From Glycomyces sp. NRRL B-16210 (GTDB lineage Bacteria; Actinomycetota; Actinomycetes; Mycobacteriales; Micromonosporaceae), in NCBI RefSeq assembly GCF_000719515.1, contig NZ_JOGR01000007.1, forward strand, positions 62,001-126,000: a stretch of 64,000 nucleotides of DNA. The letters are read 5' to 3'. The notes beneath the pieces were generated by a model. That model ran no database searches, was not told the DNA's origin, and saw only the letters and a program-made list of their open reading frames with translations. Below are positions 31,210-38,999 of the stretch, piece by piece. Both the position numbers and the translations under genes were made by a program. Each line of letters starts with the position of its first letter. Position 1 is the stretch's first letter.

Positions 31210-32259
31210 TCAGAATCCCGCGCCCGCCACCACTGGCGGGCTCAGCCGGTGGAAACCTTCCTGTCGCACATACGGGTAGTGCGGATACGGCGGCGTCCGC
31301 GCGCTCGCCTCGTCGAGCCGTGCGACCTGTTCGGGTTCGAGTTCCCATCCGATCGCCCCGAGATTCTGCGTCAACTGCTCCTCATTCCTCGCGCCGATGA
31401 TCACCGAGGCGACGGTGGGGCGGCGCAGCAGCCAGTTGATGGCGATCTGCGGCACGGTCCGGCCGGTCTCGACGCTGATCGCGTCGAGCGCGTCGACCAC
31501 GTCGTACAGCGCCTCGTCCTCCACCGGCGGTCCGAACCGCGCGGTCTCGTGCAGGCGGCTGCCCGCCGGGATCGGCTGCCCGCGCCTGATCCGCCCGGTC
31601 AGGCGGCCCCATCCGAGCGGGCTCCACACGAGGGCGCCGACGCCCTGGTCCAGGCCCAGCGGCATGAGGTCCCACTCGTAGTCGCGGCCGACGAGCGAGT
31701 AGTAGACCTGGTGGGCGACGAAGCGCGGACGGCCGTCCCGGTCGGCGGCGTCGAGGGTCTTCTGGAGCTGCCATCCGGCGAAGTTCGAGGCGCCGACGTA
31801 GCGGACCTTCCCGTCGCGCACCAGGTCGTCGAGGGCCGACAGCGTCTCCTCGACCGGTGTCCGCGCGTCGAAGGCGTGCAGCTGGAACAGGTCGAGGTAG
31901 TCGGTCCCGAGACGGCGCAGGGCCGCTTCGACGGCGCGGACGAGATGGAATCGCGAGGCCCCGGCGTCGTTGGCGCCCTCGCCCGAAGGCAGCCCGGCCT
32001 TGGTGGAGACGAGCGCCCGGTCGCGGCGGCCTTTGAGGGCCGCGCCGAGGACCTCCTCCGAGGCGCCGTCCGAGTAGACGTCGGCGGTGTCGAACAGGGT
32101 CACCCCGGCGTCGAGGGCGATGTCGACCATGCGGCGGGCCTGATCGGCGCCGGTGTCGCCCCAGGCGCCGAACAGCGGGCCGGAGCCGCCGAAGGTCCCG
32201 GCGCCGAAGGCGAGGGCGGGTACGTGGAGGCCGGAGCGGCCGAGGCGGTTGAACTCCAT
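31210..32259 (-). CDS. Aldo/keto reductase
   Basis: NADPH-dependent aldehyde/ketone reductase of 349 aa, TIM barrel. Catalytic residues are seen as Asp and Tyr in TLFDTADVYSDG (near residue 53), Lys in ALVSTKAG (near 88) and His in LFQLHAFD (near 128). NADPH contacts are in SVIIGARNEEQLTQNL near the end. It resembles the AKR11/YajO-like group. The tail PPYPHYPYVRQEGFH is duplicated downstream. Divergent from the TetR gene at 32349, which probably represses it; the gap holds TAAGGCTAGG/TAAGCTAGCT repeats (32297-32318) as possible operator. Confidence 0.9.
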   Translation of the reverse strand: MEFNRLGRSGLHVPALAFGAGTFGGSGPLFGAWGDTGADQARRMVDIALDAGVTLFDTADVYSDGASEEVLGAALKGRRDRALVSTKAGLPSGEGANDAGASRFHLVRAVEAALRRLGTDYLDLFQLHAFDARTPVEETLSALDDLVRDGKVRYVGASNFAGWQLQKTLDAADRDGRPRFVAHQVYYSLVGRDYEWDLMPLGLDQGVGALVWSPLGWGRLTGRIRRGQPIPAGSRLHETARFGPPVEDEALYDVVDALDAISVETGRTVPQIAINWLLRRPTVASVIIGARNEEQLTQNLGAIGWELEPEQVARLDEASARTPPYPHYPYVRQEGFHRLSPPVVAGAGF

Positions 32260-32348
32260 GACTGCGCCTTTCTAAAGGGAACTGCGGTTCTGTTAAGGCT
32301 AGGTCTAAGCTAGCTCGGAGAAGCCGTTAATGCAACTGGAGTCCCGTT

Positions 32349-33224
32349 ATGATCGAGGCCGCTTCCGGGTCGGAACCGGATCGCGAAGGCGCGCGACCCG
32401 ACAGCGCTCGTCAAGACAGCGCTCGTCAAGACAGCGCTCGTCAAGACAGCGCAGTTCAAGACGGTGCTGTTCAAGGCGGCGCCGTCCACGACAGTGCCTT
32501 TCAGGACAGTGCCGTCCACGACAGTGCCTTTCAGGACGGCGTCGCCCACCACCACGCCGTCTACGACGGCGCGGTCCACGACAGTGCCCTCCACGACCAT
32601 GCCCCCCGCGACCGCGCCGAACCCGGCACCGTCCGCCCCGGCGGGCGCACCGCCCGAGTCCGCGAGGCCGTGCTCCGCGCCGCCGGGGACGCCCTGATCG
32701 AACGCGGATTCGGCGGCGTGGACCTCGCCGAGGTCGCGCGGCGCGCCGAGGTCGGCAAGACCACCGTCTACCGCCGCTGGGGCACCGTCCCCGGACTCGT
32801 GGCCGACATGCTCGCCGAGATGGCCGAGTCCTCGCAACCGCGCGCCGACACCGGCTCCCTCGAAGGCGACCTCGCGGCCCTCGCCTCGCTCATCCGCGAG
32901 ACGCTCCTCCACGAGCGCCAGGGGCCGCTGTTCAAGGCCGTCATCGCCACCGCCACGACCGATGCGGCCACCGCCGCGTCCCTGCACCGCTTCTACCGCA
33001 CCAGGATCGACGAGTGGGCCCCCTGTGTGGCCCTGGCGGTCGAACGCGGCGAGGCGCCCGAGGGGACCGATCCGGCGGAGGCGATCCGCTTCCTCTCCGC
33101 GCCCCTGTACTACCGGCTCCTCGTCAGCGGTGACCCGCTCGACGAGGCCGCGGCGAAGCGGGCGGCGGCCGCGACCGCGACCGCCGCCCGCGCGGGCGTC
33201 TTCGTCACCGCGCTCGCGGTGTGA
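32349..33224 (+). CDS. TetR-family regulator with N-terminal pentapeptide-repeat extension
   Basis: Protein of 291 aa. Residues 18-87 are 14 tandem pentapeptides of the form D-(S/G)-A-(R/V/F)-(Q/H), encoded by 15-bp repeats. A normal TetR DNA-binding domain follows at ~100-150 (AAGDALIERGFGGVDLAEVA, VGKTTVYRRWG) and then an effector domain of the TetR_C_16-like kind. ATG 32349 has GGAG seven bases upstream, and no ATG, GTG or TTG occurs in frame between the repeat and the first DNA-binding helix, so the repeat must be translated. Usual TetR proteins are about 200 aa. Divergent from the aldo/keto reductase, the probable target. The 3' end overlaps the convergent membrane-protein gene by 20 bp. 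Confidence 0.88.
   Translation: MIEAASGSEPDREGARPDSARQDSARQDSARQDSAVQDGAVQGGAVHDSAFQDSAVHDSAFQDGVAHHHAVYDGAVHDSALHDHAPRDRAEPGTVRPGGRTARVREAVLRAAGDALIERGFGGVDLAEVARRAEVGKTTVYRRWGTVPGLVADMLAEMAESSQPRADTGSLEGDLAALASLIRETLLHERQGPLFKAVIATATTDAATAASLHRFYRTRIDEWAPCVALAVERGEAPEGTDPAEAIRFLSAPLYYRLLVSGDPLDEAAAKRAAAATATAARAGVFVTALAV
32400..32609 (+). repeat. 15-bp coding tandem repeat (14 units)
   Basis: Three identical copies of GACAGCGCTCGTCAA at 32400-32444 are followed by eleven diverged units; GACAGTGCCTTTCAG and GACAGTGCCGTCCAC alternate at 32490-32534, giving a 30-bp superperiod. The identical copies suggest recent slippage expansion. Confidence 0.95.
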
Positions 33225-34329
33225 CCACCCCGCGCCGGATCGCGTAGGCGAGGGTCGCCGCGCCGAGCGCGGGGCCCCACACGAAGAACGGGAAGGACCA
33301 GATCATCTCCAGCGCGTCCTGGCGGATCGCCAGGGCTATGAACGGGATCGCCATGAAGGTGAACATCACCGACATGACCGAGGCGGGGATGATCGCGATC
33401 ATCGGCGGCACCGGGCGGCCCTTGACCACCGGCATCCAGAACGGCCAGCGCGTGCCCCACCGCTGCGTCATGCCCAGGCACAGGACGCCGCCGGCGAGCG
33501 CCGCGAAGCCGAGCATCAGGCCCCACACGCGGACGGACAGCTCGAAGTCGTCGCCGACCGGGCCGGTCACGCCCGTCCACGGGGTGAGCCACGTCAGCCT
33601 GACGAGCCCGTAGGGGAGCGCGCAGGCGAACGCGGTCCAGCTCGCGACCCGGCCCCACTTCGCGGCGCTCTCGCGGGTCAGCCACTTCGGCGTCGGCTCG
33701 CCGTCGCGGCCGAGCAGCAGCAGGTGGAGGGTGAGCGCGGCCCAGATGCCGCCGCCGAGGACCATCCAGATCTGGACGGTCGCGTAGCCGCGCATCTCGG
33801 CGAGGGCGCTCCCGAGCGTGGCGAGGAACTCGCCGACGGCGCCGTAATCGATGACGCCGATGACGCCGAGCCCGATGAGGAGCGCGGCCGTGGCGCCCGC
33901 CGCGACCGCCCTCCCGGTCCGGCCCCGCGCCAGCAGGGTCGGTCCGGCCACGATCACGGCCGGGATGAGGAACGCGCACAGGTACCCGGCCAGCGACATG
34001 GGCGTCGTGGTGCTCATGAGCATCCCGAAGACGACCGCGTACAGCGCGGTGAGCGGCCACAGCCGGGGCCTGGCGCGGGCGATCAGCATCCCGAGGACCC
34101 CCGCGCCGATGAGCGAGGCGGGCGCGACGGCGGCGGGCACGCGGTCGGGGAGGGTGAAGAGCGGCTCGTAGAGGTAGTGGGTGAACGGGCCGCCCTCGGA
34201 GTCGAGGAGCTGCCAGAGTCCGATGGGGATCGCGGTGAGCGACCAGAGGAACGCGGCGATGACGGCGAAGCGCCCGACCCGGCCGCGGCGGGCGTCGTGG
34301 GCGCGGTCGCCGGTGAGTTGCTGTGTCAT
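33205..34329 (-). CDS. Multipass membrane protein of unknown function
   Basis: Membrane protein of 374 aa with about nine or ten hydrophobic helices (first near residues 20-40, last near 345-362). Recognisable spots are a long extracellular or periplasmic loop after helix 1 (SEGGPFTHYLYEPLFTLPDR), the GRDGEPTPKWLTRESAAKWGR cytosolic loop near 208 and TQRWGTRWPFWMPVVKGRPVP near 295. Such proteins are often annotated as hypothetical in actinomycetes; I cannot name a function. The gene ends inside the TetR gene on the opposite strand (20-bp overlap). Confidence 0.75.
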   Translation of the reverse strand: MTQQLTGDRAHDARRGRVGRFAVIAAFLWSLTAIPIGLWQLLDSEGGPFTHYLYEPLFTLPDRVPAAVAPASLIGAGVLGMLIARARPRLWPLTALYAVVFGMLMSTTTPMSLAGYLCAFLIPAVIVAGPTLLARGRTGRAVAAGATAALLIGLGVIGVIDYGAVGEFLATLGSALAEMRGYATVQIWMVLGGGIWAALTLHLLLLGRDGEPTPKWLTRESAAKWGRVASWTAFACALPYGLVRLTWLTPWTGVTGPVGDDFELSVRVWGLMLGFAALAGGVLCLGMTQRWGTRWPFWMPVVKGRPVPPMIAIIPASVMSVMFTFMAIPFIALAIRQDALEMIWSFPFFVWGPALGAATLAYAIRRGVVTPRAR

Positions 34330-34744
34330 GCCTTCAGGTTCGCGAATCGCCGGCTCCGGCCCCTCCCGCGAGCGGGCGAAGCGGCTCCCCCGGCCGGGGG
34401 AAGGCCCCGGGGGAGCCGGTCCGCCGCCAATCCGGGCCCGGCGCCGCCCCGCGCCCTAGGATGCCCCTGACGCCACTTCCGGCACTCGATCCTCAGCGGA
34501 CGCTTCCGGGCGGCGGCGCCGCGGCCTGCGAAGCCTCCGCGAAACGCTTCGAAAACGCACGCTTCTCCGATATGAAAGGCAATTGCAATACGCGCTCGAA
34601 AAGGTCACGGGCCCATCACAAACAGGATCGGGTGTGGTCACGGCGTCTGGCGCCGGTACCCGCCCTGCCATAGGGTGTAACTCGGATCACGTCAACCTCC
34701 ACCGTTACCTGCGGATCCATCTCGAACAGAAACTAGGAGAAACC
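34330..34744. other. 415-bp intergenic region with hairpin and liv-binding-protein promoter
   Basis: No gene seen. GGCTCCCCCGG (34383-34393) pairs perfectly with 34407-34417. Further on, CATAGGGT at 34670-34677 is a plausible -10 box about 70 bp ahead of the binding-protein ATG; no good -35 is visible. AACTAGGAGAAACC (34729-34744) supplies the ribosome site. Confidence 0.45.
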
Positions 34745-35998
34745 ATGGCTCGCTTTCCACGAGCGCTGCTTGCTGTCGCAACAGCGGGTGTCACCGCGTT
34801 CGCACTCGTCGCGTGCGGCGACGATGAGGACACCGGATCGTCCGCCGGCGGTGACTGCACCGAAGGCGACGGCCTGAAGATCGGCACGATCCTTCCCGAG
34901 ACCGGCTCGCTCGCGTTCCTCGGCCCGCCCGAGTTCGCCGGCGTCAACCTCGCCATCGAAGAGATCAACGAGGCCGGCGGCGTGCTCGACACCTGCGTCG
35001 AGGTCCTCCACGAGGACTCCGGCGACACGACCACGGACATCGCCAGCCAGGCCGCCGACGCGCTCATCGCGCAGGGGGTGCACGCCATCGTCGGCGCCGC
35101 CTCCTCCGGCGTGTCCTTCCAGTTCATCGACAAGCTCTACGAAGAGGGCATCGTCCAGGTCTCCCCGGCGAACACCTCGCCGGACTTCACGGACTACGAG
35201 CGCGGCGACTACTACTTCCGCACCGCGCCCTCGGACATCCTCCAGGGCCGCGTGCTCGCCGACCAGATCATCGCCGACGGCTACGAGAAGATCGCGATCC
35301 TGGCCCTCCAGGACTCCTACGGCACCGGCCTGGCCGACTCGGTCGAGGAGAACTTCACCGCGTTCGGCGGCGAAGTGGTCCTGAAGACCATCTACGACCC
35401 CAACGCCACCGAGTTCAACGCCGAGGTCAGCCAGGTCGCGTCCTCCGACGCCGACGCGGTCGTCCTCATCACCTTCAACGAGCTGCTCAACCTCGGCCCG
35501 GCGCTCGCCGAAGGCGGCCTGAGCGCGCAGGACCTCGGCTGGTACCTCGTCGACGGCAACCTCTCCGACTACAGCGCGGACCTGCCCGAGGGCTTCATGG
35601 AAGGCGCCCGAGGCACCTTCCCCGGCGCCGACCCCGAGCCGATCCGCGAGCGGATGCTCGAGGTCGACCCGAACCTGAAGGACTACACCTACGGCCCCGA
35701 GTCCTACGACGCCACCGCGCTCATCGCCCTCGCGGCGATCGCCGGCGGCTCGTTCGACTCCGAGACCATCAAGGACAACCTGGTGGACGTCAGCCGCGGC
35801 GGCACCAAGTGCACCGGTTTCACCGAGTGCGCCGAACTGCTCGCCGACGGCGAGACCGACATCGACTACGAGGGCTACTCCGGCCCGATCGAGTTCTCCG
35901 ACGTCGGTGACGTCACCGCCGCCACCATCGGCATCTACGAGTACGCCGGCGACAACACCTACACGAACGTGGACTACAACTTCCAGTCCCTCGAGTAG
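34745..35998 (+). CDS. Branched-chain amino acid ABC transporter substrate-binding lipoprotein (LivJ/LivK type)
   Basis: Binding protein of 417 aa that delivers leucine, isoleucine, valine or a related ligand to the permease. Signal peptide with lipobox LVACG (Cys near residue 24) and a short acidic linker precede a Peripla_BP_6 fold: LKIGTILPETGSLAFLG near 45, GVNLAIEEINEAGGV, IVGAASSGVSFQF, and YDATALIALA near 320. Six cysteines including TKCTGFTECAELL suggest disulfides. It faces the livFGMH operon across a shared terminator rather than lying in it, so it has its own promoter. Confidence 0.92.
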   Translation: MARFPRALLAVATAGVTAFALVACGDDEDTGSSAGGDCTEGDGLKIGTILPETGSLAFLGPPEFAGVNLAIEEINEAGGVLDTCVEVLHEDSGDTTTDIASQAADALIAQGVHAIVGAASSGVSFQFIDKLYEEGIVQVSPANTSPDFTDYERGDYYFRTAPSDILQGRVLADQIIADGYEKIAILALQDSYGTGLADSVEENFTAFGGEVVLKTIYDPNATEFNAEVSQVASSDADAVVLITFNELLNLGPALAEGGLSAQDLGWYLVDGNLSDYSADLPEGFMEGARGTFPGADPEPIRERMLEVDPNLKDYTYGPESYDATALIALAAIAGGSFDSETIKDNLVDVSRGGTKCTGFTECAELLADGETDIDYEGYSGPIEFSDVGDVTAATIGIYEYAGDNTYTNVDYNFQSLE

Positions 35999-36014
35999 GA
36001 AACACCTGTCAAAG

Positions 36015-36053
36015 GCGACGCCCCCCAGGACCACAGGACCTGGGGGGCGTCGC
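36015..36053. terminator. Bidirectional terminator between binding-protein gene and livF
   Basis: Perfect 15-bp stem GCGACGCCCCCCAGG (36015-36029) / 36039-36053, loop of 9, flanked by AAAG and CTTT on either side. It serves both convergent transcripts. Confidence 0.92.
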
Positions 36054-36062
36054 TTTGCGCTG

Positions 36063-36902
36063 CTAGAGGCTTGCCCGTCCGAGCGTGCCGAGGTACAGCT
36101 CCACGACCTTCGGGTCGTCGATCAAGCCCGCACCCGGACCGGTGTAGGCGCTGCGGCCCTGGTCGAGCACGTAGCCCCGGTCGCAGATCTGGAGGCAGCG
36201 GCGGGCGTTCTGCTCCACCATCACCACCGTCACCCCGGTCTGGTTGATCTGCTTCGTGTTGAAGAAGACCTCGTCCTGCATCGCCGGGGACAGCCCCGCC
36301 GACGGCTCGTCCAGCAGCAGCACCGACGGCTCCATCATGAGCGCCCGGCCCATCGCCACCATCTGCCGCTCGCCGCCCGAGAGCGACCCGGCCCGCTGCG
36401 CGCGCCGGTCGCCCAGCACCGGGAACAGGTCGGTCACGAACGAGAACCGCTCCTTGAACGCGCGCGGCCGCAGGAAGACCCCCATCTCGAGGTTCTCCTC
36501 CACGGTCAGGGCGGCGAACACGTTGTTCGTCTGCGGCACGAAGCCCACGCCCAGCGGCACCAGCTCGTGGGCCTTGCGGTTCGTGATCTCCTCCCCGCGC
36601 AGCACCACCGATCCCGAGGTGATCTTGACCAGCCCGAACATGGCCTTGAGCAGCGTCGACTTCCCGGCCCCGTTCGGACCGATGATGCCGACCAGCTCGC
36701 CCTCGTTCGCGTACAGATCCGTGCCGTTGAGGATCGACACGCCCGGCAGGTACCCGGCGGTGACCTCGTCGGCCCGCAGGAGCGCGTTCCCGGAGGCCCC
36801 CAGGTGCCCCTCGCGGCTGCACACCTCGGTGTCCGAGTCCGGCGTCTCCTCGATCGGCACCCCCGTGGGCCCGATCCCTGCACTCGTTTCGTTGTCAGAC
36901 AC
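36063..36902 (-). CDS. livF: Branched-chain amino acid ABC transporter ATPase LivF
   Basis: Nucleotide-binding subunit of 279 aa. Walker A GPNGAGKST near residue 74, Q-loop in GFVPQTNNVF, signature LSGGERQMV near 174, Walker B VLLLDEPSAGLSP near 193 and the LivF-type VEQNARRCLQICDRGYVLDQG end. I start it at GTG 36902, six bases after AGGAG and just past the livG stop. An N-terminal ~38-residue acidic/Ser-Thr-rich leader precedes the ATPase domain, echoing the longer leader on livG. Last gene of the operon livH-livM-livG-livF. Confidence 0.93.
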   Translation of the reverse strand: MSDNETSAGIGPTGVPIEETPDSDTEVCSREGHLGASGNALLRADEVTAGYLPGVSILNGTDLYANEGELVGIIGPNGAGKSTLLKAMFGLVKITSGSVVLRGEEITNRKAHELVPLGVGFVPQTNNVFAALTVEENLEMGVFLRPRAFKERFSFVTDLFPVLGDRRAQRAGSLSGGERQMVAMGRALMMEPSVLLLDEPSAGLSPAMQDEVFFNTKQINQTGVTVVMVEQNARRCLQICDRGYVLDQGRSAYTGPGAGLIDDPKVVELYLGTLGRASL

Positions 36903-36910
36903 GATGACTC

Positions 36911-37957
36911 CTAACGCTGGGCCGCGTCGTGGTGCGCGCCCAGGTACGCGTCGATGACCCGCCGGTCCGCCGAGATCGAGTCCGGCGTGCCCTCCGTGAT
37001 GAGCTTCCCGGCCGCCATCACCGCGACCCAGTCGGCGATCTCGTGGACCATGTCCATGTCGTGCTCGACGAACAGCACCGTCATGCCCTCCTCGCGGAGG
37101 CCCTTGATGTGCTCCAGCAGCGACTGCTTCAGCGCCGGGTTCACCCCGGCCATCGGCTCGTCGAGCATGACCATCTTCGGATTGAGCATGAGCGCCCGCG
37201 CCATCTCCAGGAGCTTGCGCTGGCCGCCCGAGAGCTCGCCGGCGTAGTCCTCGCGCTTGTCGATGAGCTTGAACCGCTCCAAAAGCTCCAGGGCCTTGCG
37301 GCGGTTGGCCGCCTCCTGGGCCTTCCACAGCGGCGGGATCAGGCCGGCCCAGAAGTTCTCGCCGACCTGGTTCGCCGCGCCGATGAGCATGTTGTCCATG
37401 ACCGTCATGCGGGTGAGCGCCTTCGTCAGCTGGAACGTGCGGACCATGCCCGCCCGCGCCACCTGGTAGGAGCGCATCCGGTCGGCCCTGCGACCGTCGA
37501 AGACCCATTCGCCCCGGCTCGGCCGGTCGAAACCGGTGAGCAGGTTGAAGAACGTGGTCTTGCCCGCGCCGTTCGGTCCGATGAGCGCGGTGATGGCGCC
37601 CCGCTGGATCTCCAGGTGCTCGACGTCCACGGCCACGAGGCCGCCGAACGCGCGTTTGACGCCGACCGCCTTGAGGATCGGGTCGAGCTTCGGCGCGCCC
37701 GGTTCGGGCGGCACGTCGGCCAGGGCCGCGCGCGCGGCGGCGATCCCGGCCTTCACCGCGTCCGCGGGAAGGTCCGCTTCGGACTCGGCCTCTTCGGACC
37801 CTGTTGCTTCGGACTCCGCGGCTTCGCGGGCGGCGACCTCGTCGTCGAGGAAGCCGTCCTCAGACAGCACTTCGTCAGACGACGCAGCCTCGGACGACAC
37901 CGCCTCAGGCGGCGACTCCTCGGACTGCGCTTCTTCGGGCGTCGGCTTATCTGACAT
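36911..37957 (-). CDS. livG: Branched-chain amino acid ABC transporter ATPase LivG with acidic N-terminal extension
   Basis: Nucleotide-binding subunit of 348 aa; LivG is normally about 255-290. The extra ~90 residues at the N-terminus are rich in Ser, Glu and Ala (EEAQSEESPPEAVSSEAASS region) and surely disordered. The ATPase then shows Walker A GPNGAGKTTF near 130, LivG-type MVRTFQLTKALTRMTVMDNM, signature LSGGQRKLLEMARAL near 243, Walker B MVMLDEPMAGVNP, and the end ADRRVIDAYLGA. Its start lies 11 bp inside livM, so translation is coupled. Confidence 0.93.
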   Translation of the reverse strand: MSDKPTPEEAQSEESPPEAVSSEAASSDEVLSEDGFLDDEVAAREAAESEATGSEEAESEADLPADAVKAGIAAARAALADVPPEPGAPKLDPILKAVGVKRAFGGLVAVDVEHLEIQRGAITALIGPNGAGKTTFFNLLTGFDRPSRGEWVFDGRRADRMRSYQVARAGMVRTFQLTKALTRMTVMDNMLIGAANQVGENFWAGLIPPLWKAQEAANRRKALELLERFKLIDKREDYAGELSGGQRKLLEMARALMLNPKMVMLDEPMAGVNPALKQSLLEHIKGLREEGMTVLFVEHDMDMVHEIADWVAVMAAGKLITEGTPDSISADRRVIDAYLGAHHDAAQR

Positions 37958-38990
37958 CGAGCATCAGCTCCCTTCGGTTGCCGAGGATGCCCTGCGGCCG
38001 GAAGATCAGCAGCAGGACCATGCCGAGGCCCAGCAGGAAGAACACCAGCGGCCCCACCTGCGTGTGGTGCATCACGCTGGAGGGGATCACGTCGGCGCGG
38101 ATCGCCTGGCTGAGCCCCTGCGAGAAGATGTTGTACAGGAACCAGAACAGCGCCGCCCCGAGCACGGGCCCGAACAGCCGGGCCGCGCCGCCGAGGATGA
38201 GCACCACGTACAGGTAGAACGTGAGGTCGGTGGTGAACGTGTCGGGCTGGACGTTCGCGCGGCTGAGCGCGAAGATGAACCCGGCCACCGCACCGATGAG
38301 ACCGCCGATGACCAGCGCCTGCATCTTGTAGGCGAACACGTTCTTGCCCAGGCTCCGCACGGCCTCCTCGTCCTCGCGGATGCCCTTGAGGACCCGGCCC
38401 CACGGGCTGTGGACGAGCAGGCCCAGGACCACGAGGAAGAAGGCCACGAGGCCCCAGCCCACGGTCATGATCCACAGGTCCCGGCTCGAGTACTGGAGGG
38501 TCGCCACGCCGAAGTCGACGAACAGGCGCCCGTTCTCCATCGAGAAGATCAGGAACGACCAGTTGCCGTCCGGCGGGTACGGGTTCATCGCGAAGAACGG
38601 CTCCGAGAAGCCCCTCATGCCGTCAGAGCCGCCGGTGTGCTCCGACCACACGGTCGCCCGCGCGAGCCGCCGCACGATCTCGGCCGCGGCGATCGTGACG
38701 ATCGCCAGGTAGTCGGCTCTGAGCCGCAGTGTCGGTATGCCCAGCAGCAGGGCCATGACCACCGCGGCGAGGAGACCGACGACGATGCCCCACCAGAACG
38801 GCAGGCCGAAGACGACCACGGTCATCGCCAGGCCGTACGCGCCCATGGCGACGAACGCGGCCTGACCGAAGTTGAGCAGGCCCGTGTATCCGAACTGGAG
38901 GTTCAGGCCGATGGCGCCGAGCGCGTACACGAGCATGGTCGGCCCGATGGCCTGTGTGAGCGCCTGGCTGAAGACGAATTGCCAATCCAT
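37947..38990 (-). CDS. livM: Branched-chain amino acid ABC transporter permease LivM
   Basis: Membrane subunit of 347 aa with about eight to ten helices. GYTGLLNFGQAAFVAMGAY near 35 is the LivM/LivH hallmark; the EAA-like coupling loop reads SPWGRVLKGIREDEEAVRSLGKNV near 222. C-terminal RPQGILGNRREL is shared with LivH. Normal length. Pairs with LivH in the channel. Spacing of 9 bp after livH. Confidence 0.93.
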   Translation of the reverse strand: MDWQFVFSQALTQAIGPTMLVYALGAIGLNLQFGYTGLLNFGQAAFVAMGAYGLAMTVVVFGLPFWWGIVVGLLAAVVMALLLGIPTLRLRADYLAIVTIAAAEIVRRLARATVWSEHTGGSDGMRGFSEPFFAMNPYPPDGNWSFLIFSMENGRLFVDFGVATLQYSSRDLWIMTVGWGLVAFFLVVLGLLVHSPWGRVLKGIREDEEAVRSLGKNVFAYKMQALVIGGLIGAVAGFIFALSRANVQPDTFTTDLTFYLYVVLILGGAARLFGPVLGAALFWFLYNIFSQGLSQAIRADVIPSSVMHHTQVGPLVFFLLGLGMVLLLIFRPQGILGNRRELMLDVR

Positions 38991-38999
38991 TCCGGTCTC

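Noticed and set aside
32310..32987. Antisense frame over the TetR 5' repeat reading as AVLTS/TVVDG pentapeptides
   Set aside because: It is a mirror of the 15-bp repeat in the TetR gene, has no ribosome site of note and runs antisense into the HTH coding region. The TetR frame has a clear start and a conserved domain.
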